This document shows positions 16,032 to 23,784 of a stretch of DNA of 35,827 nt, piece by piece. How positions within the stretch are numbered: the stretch's first letter is position 1; every line of letters begins with the position of its first letter. The stretch lies in the NCBI GenBank assembly GCA_003554185.1, contig PWFU01000072.1:1-35827 (forward strand), read 5' to 3'. The stretch comes from Candidatus Dojkabacteria bacterium. Its GTDB lineage: Bacteria > Patescibacteriota > Dojkabacteria > SC72 > T1SED10-24. A program made the position numbers and the translations under genes. Below the pieces are notes generated by a model that was not told where the DNA came from, searched no databases, and was given only the letters and a program-made list of their open reading frames with translations.

Positions 16032-17033
16032 TTGAGCATACATAACAAAAAGAAATCAGCAACGCAAATGAATATGAAAGTAAGAGAAAGACTAAATTCG
16101 CACACAAAAAACGTTCAAAAGAAAAATCCCCATCTATTTAGTAGTGATGGTTTATTAGATGTGGGTCCAGTTGATTTTGACGCTAAGGAAGCAAAGCACC
16201 CAGGTGAAATTTTAACTCTTGCAACAGGCGATGTAGTTTCAATTCCACCTACTACTACAATTATGGGTTCTATAAAAACAATGACTTCAAAGGGATTTAG
16301 GAGAGTACCTGTTACAGATGCTGGAACAAAAAGATTGGAAGGTATTGTGACTTCAACTGATATTATTGATTTTCTAGGAGGTGGTGAAAGAAATCGTCTA
16401 GTTCAAGAACATTACAAAGGAAATCTACTCGCTGCAATAAATGCCGAAGTGCGTGAAATCATGCAGCATAATGTAGCCTGTGCTGATTTTAGCGCAGGCA
16501 TAGATGAAGTTATAACGACAATGCTTGATGATAAGACTGGTGGGGTACCTATAGTAAATAAAGATAGGCGTTTAATAGGCATTTGTACAGAAAAAGATTT
16601 TCTTAGATTCATTGCTGGGATTTTTACCAATAAAACTGTTGGAGATTATATGAGTACTAATGTAACAACCATATCACCCGATGCAACTATAGTGGATGCC
16701 GCAAGAATCATGGTTAAACGAGGATTTAGAAGGCTCCCTATCGTTAGAGACGGTGTATTGCTTGGAATAGTTACTGCATCTAATATAGTACAGTTTATTG
16801 GAAATGGAGATGCATTTGAAAAATTGATAACAGGAAACATAAATGAAGCATTCGATGAGCCTATAAGTGCACTAATTTCAAAGGACTTAGTTTGGACAAG
16901 CGCTGAAATGGATTTAGGTGATGCTGCAAATCTAATGATTGACAAAAATGTGGGTTCTTTGCCCATATTTGATGATGGGAAGCTATGTGGTATAATTACC
17001 GAAAGAGATTTTCTAAAAGCAATGATTGATTGA
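16032..17033 (+). CDS. Four-CBS-repeat protein with basic N-terminal tail
   Basis: This 333-residue protein has a lysine/arginine-rich tail of about 45 residues, then four CBS repeats ending in GIVTSTDII, GICTEKDFL, GIVTASNIV and GIITERDFL. The start is TTG 16032: GGTGAT (16021-16026) sits five bases upstream and matches the 16S tail. An overlapping ATG at 16019 is in another frame and stops at once. The basic tail is absent from the sister proteins and could contact nucleic acid or membrane; that is inference. It is the third gene of the array, with a TATA-like sequence downstream before the fourth gene. Confidence 0.85.
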   Translation: MSIHNKKKSATQMNMKVRERLNSHTKNVQKKNPHLFSSDGLLDVGPVDFDAKEAKHPGEILTLATGDVVSIPPTTTIMGSIKTMTSKGFRRVPVTDAGTKRLEGIVTSTDIIDFLGGGERNRLVQEHYKGNLLAAINAEVREIMQHNVACADFSAGIDEVITTMLDDKTGGVPIVNKDRRLIGICTEKDFLRFIAGIFTNKTVGDYMSTNVTTISPDATIVDAARIMVKRGFRRLPIVRDGVLLGIVTASNIVQFIGNGDAFEKLITGNINEAFDEPISALISKDLVWTSAEMDLGDAANLMIDKNVGSLPIFDDGKLCGIITERDFLKAMID

Positions 17034-17080
17034 AAATTGAAGTTTTAGATATATAAAAATAAGGCTCAAGAGGAATTTGT

Positions 17081-17926
17081 ATGAAAGTTGAAAATATAAT
17101 GAGTTCTCCAGTATATACTATATCTCCAGAAGATCCACTTTCACATGCTAGGAACTTAATGTTAAAACACAAAATTAGTACCCTCGTGGTTGTAAATGAT
17201 GATGATGAAATGGTTGGAATAATTAGTAAATCGGATATGGGTACTAGATTATCACAAGCTGGACCAATATGGAGACGACGACCAATTGATAGAATTCCAG
17301 TAAATATGGTTATGCAAGAAAATCCAATTACAATTTCACCTGATGTTGACATTAAACATGCAGTAGAAGTAATGCTTGATAATTCAATTAACAACCTTCC
17401 TGTAGTTAACAACAAGGTTGTTGGGATTGTCACAAGAACAGATATCGTTCGTCATGTATCTAACTTAGACGTAAATGTCAAAGTTTCAACTGTAATGACA
17501 GAGGAAGCACATACGGTTCATCGTCACCATACAATTAACCATATAGTAGATGTTATGCAAAAAAACAACATCAGTAGAGTTATTGTTATGAACAATACAG
17601 GTGATGCCGCAGGAATTATTTCTACAAGTAACCTAGCCTTTAATTCAATGACAGATAATGAAGGAAAACTTTCTACAAAAAATATTAAAATGGGGAGAAG
17701 GCCTGTAGCTGGTGGTGATAAGATATATCGTTATGTGAAAGAAGTACCTTTAGTTGCAGAAGATATTATGACAGAGCCGCTAAACACAATAAATCTCGAA
17801 GCAAAGGTTGTTGATGCTGCCAGTATAATGCTCAAAAACGATGTTACAGGATTACCTGTAGAAGATAATAAGGAAGTAATAGGGATATTGAGTAGAAGTG
17901 ATATTATCAAAGTTTTACTTAATTAA
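17081..17926 (+). CDS. Four-CBS-repeat protein
   Basis: This 281-residue protein has four CBS repeats ending in GIISKSDMG, GIVTRTDIV, GIISTSNLA and GILSRSDII. Only one repeat keeps the full T-x-x-D motif; the others have Ser for Thr or Asn for Asp, so ligand affinity may differ from the sister proteins. An insertion between repeats one and two and between three and four contains basic patches (RRRPIDR, KMGRRPV). An AGAGG purine run precedes the ATG. A TATA-like sequence (about 17049-17058) in the upstream gap could give the gene an internal promoter. It is the fourth gene of the array and ends in a 7-bp hairpin. Confidence 0.85.
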   Translation: MKVENIMSSPVYTISPEDPLSHARNLMLKHKISTLVVVNDDDEMVGIISKSDMGTRLSQAGPIWRRRPIDRIPVNMVMQENPITISPDVDIKHAVEVMLDNSINNLPVVNNKVVGIVTRTDIVRHVSNLDVNVKVSTVMTEEAHTVHRHHTINHIVDVMQKNNISRVIVMNNTGDAAGIISTSNLAFNSMTDNEGKLSTKNIKMGRRPVAGGDKIYRYVKEVPLVAEDIMTEPLNTINLEAKVVDAASIMLKNDVTGLPVEDNKEVIGILSRSDIIKVLLN

Positions 17927-17944
17927 AGGCTTCAAATAGCCTTT
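17925..17944. terminator. Intercistronic hairpin in the CBS array
   Basis: AAAGGCT (17925-17931) and AGCCTTT (17938-17944) form a perfect 7-bp stem with a 6-base loop. It starts in the stop codon of the fourth CBS gene. It may attenuate or stabilise the transcript between the fourth and fifth genes. Confidence 0.45.
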
Positions 17945-17985
17945 GAGTTAGATTTAGATGAAATAATTAATATGGAGTGAAATTT

Positions 17986-18762
17986 ATGCAAGTTAAAGAT
18001 ATTGTGGTGGAGCCACCAACTATTGATAAAGCAGATACTATATCCAGCGCACTTGAAGTGATGGAAAAAAAGAAAGTGCGTCGCTTACTTGTAACTCATA
18101 ATGATGAAATCATTGGCATTTTAACAATGAGGAACTTAACTAAAGAATTAGGAACGCGTAAAAAATCTAGCATGCCTGCATCTTCCCTGCATGTAGCAAC
18201 AGCAGTTAGTGATAATTTTGTAAAGGTATTTCCTGAAACAGAATTAGATGATGCTGTAACTTTAATGACCAAAAAAAATGAAATTATAATAGTTGCAGAC
18301 AAAGATGAGCTTCTTGGATGGATAACTCCTACTGAATTATTAAAGAGTTGTTATTTCAATGGATACGCAGGAGAGGTCATGGAGCCTAAACCAATACTTG
18401 CAGCACCCAGCGATAGAGTCGTCCATATAAGAAGATTGATATTAGATCATAATATTGGAAGACTACCAGTTGTAGAAAACGGTGAACTTGTCGGGATAGT
18501 TACAGAAAGGGATATCGCAAAAGCTATGAAAGCATTCAGAGACCTAGTAGCTGGTAATCAGCAAGACTCTAGAATAAAAAATTTGATTGTAGAAGATATC
18601 ATGTCATTAGGAGTTAAAACCGTTTATACAAATACCAAATTACAAGACGTTGTAAATACAATGATTGAAGAGAATATTGGAGGTTTACCTGTATTAAATC
18701 TTGAGGATGAGTTTGTTGGATTCATCACTCGTAGAAACATTGTGAACACCTTAGTACAATAA
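17986..18762 (+). CDS. Four-CBS-repeat protein
   Basis: This 258-residue protein has four CBS repeats ending in [27 protein letters not shown] and GFITRRNIV. Repeat three is canonical; the second is the most diverged. I chose ATG 17986 because GGAGTGA (17974-17980) lies five bases before it; the frame could extend to GTG 17977, but that codon overlaps the ribosome-binding site. It is the last of the five consecutive CBS genes. A T-rich stretch after the stop (about 18785-18796) precedes the RNA ligase gene, so the ligase may be partly separated transcriptionally. Confidence 0.85.
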   Translation: MQVKDIVVEPPTIDKADTISSALEVMEKKKVRRLLVTHNDEIIGILTMRNLTKELGTRKKSSMPASSLHVATAVSDNFVKVFPETELDDAVTLMTKKNEIIIVADKDELLGWITPTELLKSCYFNGYAGEVMEPKPILAAPSDRVVHIRRLILDHNIGRLPVVENGELVGIVTERDIAKAMKAFRDLVAGNQQDSRIKNLIVEDIMSLGVKTVYTNTKLQDVVNTMIEENIGGLPVLNLEDEFVGFITRRNIVNTLVQ

Positions 18763-18798
18763 TATCAGCTGATTTTAGCCTAAAGGATTTTTTTATAT

Positions 18799-19971
18799 AT
18801 GAATGGTGAAGTGGATGAAGAAAGCAGTTTGGTTGACATAAATGAAACTGCCATCTTCCTTAATTTATCAAAAGCTAAAGTAAGAAAGCTTATTGAAAGA
18901 AATATTTTAAGAAACAATTGGGGCCAATATACTAATTTAATCAGGTTCACTAAAAAGGTTTCACATATTGAGGAGGGCAGTGTTCTCAACTATTCAGACG
19001 CTAATTTAGAAATTATCAGAGGTTTTCCGAAAATAAGAAGGTGCTTACTACTAGAACCAGCTCTAAAAAAGAATTTCTCTTCGGTTGATGAAGTTGCTGT
19101 TGAAGAAAAAATGAATGGTTATAATGTCCGAGCAGCTCAAATAAATGGTGATATTATAGCTTTCACACGTGGAGGACTTGTATGCCCCTATACAACAGAA
19201 AAAGTAAATGAGCTTATCGATCCCACTTTCTTTGAAGATTACCCAAATTTAATCTTATGCGCTGAGATGGTAGGACCTGATAACCCATATGTTGCTAAAA
19301 CTTGCTATGATGTAAATTCACTTGATTTTTTTGTTTTCGATATTCGAGAAAAAAATTCTGGTGAGCCTTATCCTGTAAAAAAAAGAAGAGAAACCTTAGA
19401 GGCATATAAAATAAAACAAGTCAATTTATTTGGCTCCTTTAAGCCTAAAGATGCCCATAAAGAAATTACTAAAATTATCAATGAAATTGGTAGTGAAGAA
19501 AGAGAAGGAGTAGTTGTTAAAGATCCTGAGATGATATTGCAACCAATGAAATACACTACTTCAAATAGTAATTGTAAAGATTTAGAGTTTGGTTTTAAAT
19601 TCTATAATGATATTGGAAGAGACTATTTGTTTTCAAGAGTCATTAGAGAGGGTTTCCAAGCTGCAGAATGGAATGAAAATAATCAAAAACTAAAAGATAG
19701 ATGCTATAGGGTTGGATCTAGCATTCTTTACCCAATGGTCAATACAATAAATTCAGTTGGCAAAAATAAAAAGGTTACAGAGGATGCACAAATTAAAGTA
19801 ACAAGATTAGAAGTTTTAGATCTCTTCAAACAACATCTGAATAGATCAGGTATAGAAGTTCTTTTTGAAGAGCCCATTCCAGAAGAAGATGGTTACATAG
19901 TTAAAATGAAAAAGCTTAACAAGAGCACCAATGATAAAACCGAATCAATATGGTTAGGGGATTATTGGTGA
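18799..19971 (+). CDS. ATP-dependent RNA ligase, archaeal Rnl3 type
   Basis: This 390-residue nucleotidyltransferase-superfamily ligase has the adenylation motif EKMNG with nucleophile K104, motif III-like DFFVFDI, motif IV EGVVVK and motif V-like QPMKYTT. A helical C-terminal dimerisation-type domain follows, as in the Pyrococcus abyssi Pab1020 and Methanothermobacter enzymes, which join and circularise RNA ends. An N-terminal segment of about 60 residues resembles a small winged-helix or helix-turn-helix module (DINETAIFLNLSKAKVRKLIE). The gene follows the CBS array by 36 bp and precedes the SelB-like gene by 53 bp. Family assignment is firm; the RNA target is unknown. Confidence 0.85.
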   Translation: MNGEVDEESSLVDINETAIFLNLSKAKVRKLIERNILRNNWGQYTNLIRFTKKVSHIEEGSVLNYSDANLEIIRGFPKIRRCLLLEPALKKNFSSVDEVAVEEKMNGYNVRAAQINGDIIAFTRGGLVCPYTTEKVNELIDPTFFEDYPNLILCAEMVGPDNPYVAKTCYDVNSLDFFVFDIREKNSGEPYPVKKRRETLEAYKIKQVNLFGSFKPKDAHKEITKIINEIGSEEREGVVVKDPEMILQPMKYTTSNSNCKDLEFGFKFYNDIGRDYLFSRVIREGFQAAEWNENNQKLKDRCYRVGSSILYPMVNTINSVGKNKKVTEDAQIKVTRLEVLDLFKQHLNRSGIEVLFEEPIPEEDGYIVKMKKLNKSTNDKTESIWLGDYW

Positions 19972-20024
19972 TACTTTTAAAATAAAGAGTAAGAATTTTA
20001 GAATTAGATGGAGTTATTAAAACC

Positions 20025-21062
20025 ATGGCAAAAATAGCTATTATAGGAAATCAGAACTCGGGTAAATCTACAATTGCAACAAATCTTGGAAAAAAAACTA
20101 ACTCATCTGATATTGTAACATATGAATCAAAAAAAAACAACGATGTCATCACAACAATAGATCCAGTTGGTTATCCAAAATCAATAAAACCTCTTATTGT
20201 AGCTATTGAGCTATCTGACATAATTTTAATATGCATTCCCCCAGAAGGACCTGACTCTTTTACAGGCGAATGTATAGTTCTCTTAGACTTGCTAAAACAT
20301 GACCGTGGAATTTTCGTTTTAACTAAAGCAGATACAAGCTATGATTATGCACAAGAGCAGTTAAAAAATAAAATAAAACAAATTATAAAAGACACATCAC
20401 TAAATAATTGGGAATTTATCAATGTTTCAAGTGAAACACATGAAGGAATGAACGAATTACGTGATTTGATTTCAAGCTTGAACAAAAAAGTAGAAATTGA
20501 AAATAGAAAATTAGATGAAAAAGAGCCAAGAGTCATAATTGATCAATGTTTTAATGTTACAGGAATAGGTTGTGTTGCACTTGGAATTGTAAAACAAGGA
20601 CAAATTAAGTTGAAAGATAAATTAAATGTATACCCTATTAACAAAAATGTTGAATTGAGATCAATTCAAGTGCATGATGTTAACGAGCAAGAAGCTAGTA
20701 CTGGAAATAGAGTGGGTCTTGCACTAAAAAATATTCAGGCAAAAGAGATTGAGAGAGGCTTTATTTTATCAAAAAAAGAAAATGTTTCTTCAGAATTTAG
20801 TTTAAACTTTTATACATCTAAGTTCACAAAAAGTGTATGTATAGGTGATGTTTTACATGTGTTTAACAAGCTTCAAACATCGCCAGTTAGAGTTAAAGGA
20901 ATTAAAGTAAACGGTTCAGAACAAAATAGCTTAAGCCCTGGGAGTGAGTGTATTTTAGATATCACTGCTGAAAAAGAAATCGCTTTTACAAAAAGTGACA
21001 TGTTTATACTATCCAACCTTGATGAAAAACAACGGATTGTAGGAGTGGGACAAGTTGTTTAA
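20025..21062 (+). CDS. SelB/EF-Tu-like translational GTPase with altered motifs
   Basis: This 345-residue protein has a GTPase domain (1-165) and beta-barrel domains resembling EF-Tu domains 2 and 3. G1 is GNQNSGKST (8-16) and G4 is TKAD (100-103). The stretch between G1 and G3 is very short and lacks the switch I RGIT motif. G3 reads DPVGY (46-50), where active elongation factors have DCPGH: the catalytic His is Tyr. Hydrolysis is therefore probably slow or absent. Methanogens without selenocysteine are reported to carry SelB-like proteins of unknown role, and this may be one. A GGAG run precedes the ATG. Confidence 0.75.
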   Translation: MAKIAIIGNQNSGKSTIATNLGKKTNSSDIVTYESKKNNDVITTIDPVGYPKSIKPLIVAIELSDIILICIPPEGPDSFTGECIVLLDLLKHDRGIFVLTKADTSYDYAQEQLKNKIKQIIKDTSLNNWEFINVSSETHEGMNELRDLISSLNKKVEIENRKLDEKEPRVIIDQCFNVTGIGCVALGIVKQGQIKLKDKLNVYPINKNVELRSIQVHDVNEQEASTGNRVGLALKNIQAKEIERGFILSKKENVSSEFSLNFYTSKFTKSVCIGDVLHVFNKLQTSPVRVKGIKVNGSEQNSLSPGSECILDITAEKEIAFTKSDMFILSNLDEKQRIVGVGQVV

Positions 21063-21067
21063 TTTCT

Positions 21068-21565
21068 TTATTTTTTTCTCGAAGTTAAATTTAGGAGTTT
21101 AAAGCCATCAATTTGCGATGGTTTCTGAATTATCTTTGCAAGAGAAGTTCTTTTAGGTAAATTTAGCATGTAAGGTTTATTGGTTATACAATAGCCAAGG
21201 CCAAAAGAATTAGTGATATTATTATCTTCTAGACTTTCAAATTGATTAGATACATTAATTTGTTCATTGGTGCTTTTATTTGTGACTTTTGACGAAGTAT
21301 TGAATAAACCTTTTGCTAAATCTCTTTCTCTTGAAACAAGGCCTTGTTGCTTTCCATTATTATAATTATTTCTTATAATTTTTTCGTGGCTGTTAGTATG
21401 AACATGTTTATATAATTGATTTAAATCAGCTTTTACCCAGCCAATCTCAGAATGTTTATGGTACCCAACTTCAAAACCCAAAGAATAAGCATTTTTTTTT
21501 AAATCTTCAAGCTCTTTTTTAGAACATAAATGTTGAGATGTTTTTTTCCGAAATAAACGAACCAT
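21068..21565 (-). CDS. Hypothetical basic protein coupled to a KaiC-like ATPase
   Basis: I do not recognise this 165-residue protein. It is basic and rich in Asn, Lys and Ser. There is a predicted helical N-terminal half (KKELEDLKKNAYSLGFEVGYHKHSEIGWVKADLNQLYKHV in outline) and a low-complexity middle. The C-terminus has aromatic and hydrophobic clusters (FGLGYCITNKPYMLNLP). It has no signal peptide or membrane segment. The ATG is preceded by GGTGAT six bases away, and the KaiC-like gene ends 15 bp upstream. The two are almost certainly co-expressed, and a role as its partner is likely. Confidence 0.7.
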   Translation of the reverse strand: MVRLFRKKTSQHLCSKKELEDLKKNAYSLGFEVGYHKHSEIGWVKADLNQLYKHVHTNSHEKIIRNNYNNGKQQGLVSRERDLAKGLFNTSSKVTNKSTNEQINVSNQFESLEDNNITNSFGLGYCITNKPYMLNLPKRTSLAKIIQKPSQIDGFKLLNLTSRKK

Positions 21566-21580
21566 AATTTTATCACCAAT

Positions 21581-22324
21581 TCATTCTAATTTATTAGAAA
21601 CTTTCAAGCCTGATTTATTAAATTCCACGGTTCTCATATCACAATCATGTTTAGTGCCTCTCATTTTTATTACCTGAAGAGCACGAACCATACTTTTACC
21701 ATATAGAAAGTTATGTAAAAAAATGACTCCATGGGAAGCAAATTGCTCAGTAGTATATGATTGTGGATCTGTCATCTCTGATATTAGAACAGTTGTGCAC
21801 CCAAGTTTTTTTAAATGGCGAACAAATCTACTCATCTCTTTTTCTTCAAGAGATATATCTTTTGCAGTGAATCTAATTGCTGATAATGAATCAATTACAA
21901 GCCTTTTTACATTATATTCATTTACATAATTTGCAATCTCTTTGTAAACCAGAGCAGGCGAGGGGGCTTCATTTTCAATAGAAGCAGTTCCTATTTCATA
22001 TTCAGGAGTAATTATTTCATTGAAGTTATTTACACTACTATATTCTAATCTAGGCCCAAGATCTGCGAAAAGAACTTTCCTTGACTTGATGTAAGATTGA
22101 AGATTCAATGAGTAGTTAGAAATATCATCAATAATATTTTGAGGGCTTTCTAGTAAAGTAACGTAAAGTCCAACATCATCCGTTTTTGCACCTTGAAGCA
22201 AGAATTGCATTCCAAAAGTAGTTTTCCCACAACCTGGCGGTCCACTCACCAAGTATACACGTTCATCTAAAAAACCACCTTCAATTAGTTCATCAAATCC
22301 ATCAATACCGGTTGCTATCCGCAT
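21581..22324 (-). CDS. KaiC/RadA-superfamily ATPase, single domain
   Basis: This 247-residue RecA-fold ATPase has Walker A SGPPGCGKTT (27-36), a conserved opening MRIATGIDGFDELIEGGF, and Walker B LVIDSLSA about two thirds along. It resembles the archaeal KaiC-domain and FlaH-type proteins, which bind ATP and act as signalling or motor-associated switches. Only one KaiC domain is present, so it is not a clock KaiC. A GAGG ribosome-binding site lies eight bases before the ATG. It is the first gene of a two-gene unit with the 165-residue unknown. The target process cannot be deduced. Confidence 0.83.
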   Translation of the reverse strand: MRIATGIDGFDELIEGGFLDERVYLVSGPPGCGKTTFGMQFLLQGAKTDDVGLYVTLLESPQNIIDDISNYSLNLQSYIKSRKVLFADLGPRLEYSSVNNFNEIITPEYEIGTASIENEAPSPALVYKEIANYVNEYNVKRLVIDSLSAIRFTAKDISLEEKEMSRFVRHLKKLGCTTVLISEMTDPQSYTTEQFASHGVIFLHNFLYGKSMVRALQVIKMRGTKHDCDMRTVEFNKSGLKVSNKLE

Positions 22325-22469
22325 ATTCTTTCCTCTTTTTAAATGTAAATATTAATTAATATTCTAAGTGAATTAAACATTTCTAAAATCTAATTACTCT
22401 TATAAAGTATTTGGTTAATACTCATAAAGCTTCTGCTATCAGGTATATAAGATAATTCGCCAAAATCAA

Positions 22470-23501
22470 TCATATGTCTTCAAAATCAATTATACCTCTA
22501 GATACATTATACAATAGATTTCTAGCCATTTCTTGAGATGGCCATGAGCCAAGACCACAGTCTGGTCCAGCATATTTAACTCTATCACCAAATAATAATT
22601 TAGCCCTTTTAAGCCTCTTAGATATAATTTTAGGAGTTTCTATATCAGTAACAATTTCATTTAAAAGGATGGGGTTTTTCCAGACATTTATATTATGCAT
22701 TTCATTTAAATAGGCACCTAAATTTGAAATATCTGTTCTAGCAATACCTACTCTCAAATATGAATCCCATGACTCTAAAATAGATTTATCAATAAGCTCT
22801 AAGTAAGAAGGGTTCGCTGCTGATTCTACCCCTATAATATTTATTGATTCAGATTGACATGCCAATTCATAATGCAAAGGAGAATGTAAATGAATCTCTA
22901 CATCAGCATCATTTTTCCTAGCATAGTCCCCGGCTATTGAAAGTGATTCGATTATATGTTCATCTTCAAACATTATTTGGGGGTTAATTCCTATACTTGG
23001 TTCATCAATAGAAATCGTACTTATTTTAAAGTCTTTTGCTTTTTTAAATGAATTTTTAATAAATGAATTAGTACTTTTAGCTAGCTGTTTGAGAACATCC
23101 TCATAAGCAGTACTACCAAATTCATGCAGATATAGTTCTACAGGGCCAGTAATACACACGCGAATCCCTAACTCTTCACCCGTAGTTTTTTTATATTCAC
23201 TACATGTTTTCCCAATAATATCAATCTCAGGTATTATTGCTTCTTCTTCTTTAACATTAAAAGGTTCTTCATAGTTTTCAGGGTTTCTAATGATAGATAG
23301 AAACTGTTCATTCATATCTCTTAATTGGGGATAAGTTGGAACATGAACACCTGATTCTATTTTTTGCTGAAAAATATTATTTAAAAGTACAATGAGATTC
23401 TCATTCTTTTGATCTTCATTGAGTGCATAATCAACCCATTCTTTTTCGGTGTCTTTTGGAATAGGAAAACTTCCAACATCATCATAAATTACATTGCTCA
23501 T
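22470..23501 (-). CDS. MetE-core-like cobalamin-independent methionine synthase family protein
   Basis: This 343-residue protein has the MetE C-terminal barrel fold. It carries the N-terminal DDVGSFPIP signature and zinc-site elements E226 (GVESAAN) and C315 (AGPDCGLG). At the usual H-x-C site it reads IHLHS (H204, H206), so a Cys is replaced by His. Archaeal core enzymes transfer methyl from a corrinoid protein, not folate, to homocysteine. I chose ATG 23501 because a TATA box ends 24 bp before it; the ATG at 23525 directly abuts that box and could not be in the transcript. It is divergent from the COG0523 GTPase gene, which may supply metal. Confidence 0.8.
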   Translation of the reverse strand: MSNVIYDDVGSFPIPKDTEKEWVDYALNEDQKNENLIVLLNNIFQQKIESGVHVPTYPQLRDMNEQFLSIIRNPENYEEPFNVKEEEAIIPEIDIIGKTCSEYKKTTGEELGIRVCITGPVELYLHEFGSTAYEDVLKQLAKSTNSFIKNSFKKAKDFKISTISIDEPSIGINPQIMFEDEHIIESLSIAGDYARKNDADVEIHLHSPLHYELACQSESINIIGVESAANPSYLELIDKSILESWDSYLRVGIARTDISNLGAYLNEMHNINVWKNPILLNEIVTDIETPKIISKRLKRAKLLFGDRVKYAGPDCGLGSWPSQEMARNLLYNVSRGIIDFEDI

Positions 23502-23525
23502 GTATAGTATTTTGGTATATGTCAT

Positions 23526-23532
23526 TTATATA
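23526..23532 (-). promoter_or_regulatory. TATA box of the MetE-like gene
   Basis: The minus strand reads CTATATAAATG with 24 bases to the ATG at 23501. This spacing predicts a leaderless mRNA and decides the start codon of the MetE-like gene. Confidence 0.55.
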
Positions 23533-23784
23533 GATAGTGTAAAAATAAATAAATATCATAAATAATTTTACTAAAAAATCTGAATCTAAATAAAAACTAG
23601 ACATTATATTAGATTAATTAATTCTTAAACCAATCCAATGTAGCAAAAAGTGCAATTTACTTTTAAAGCTAAAAGGTAAGCTATTATAGTTTAAGCGAAA
23701 TAGAGTGCTTAATTTTCTATACAAAACAAAAACATTTACAATTATTACATCCAGATAAAGATACAATAACACTTGGTGATTAAA

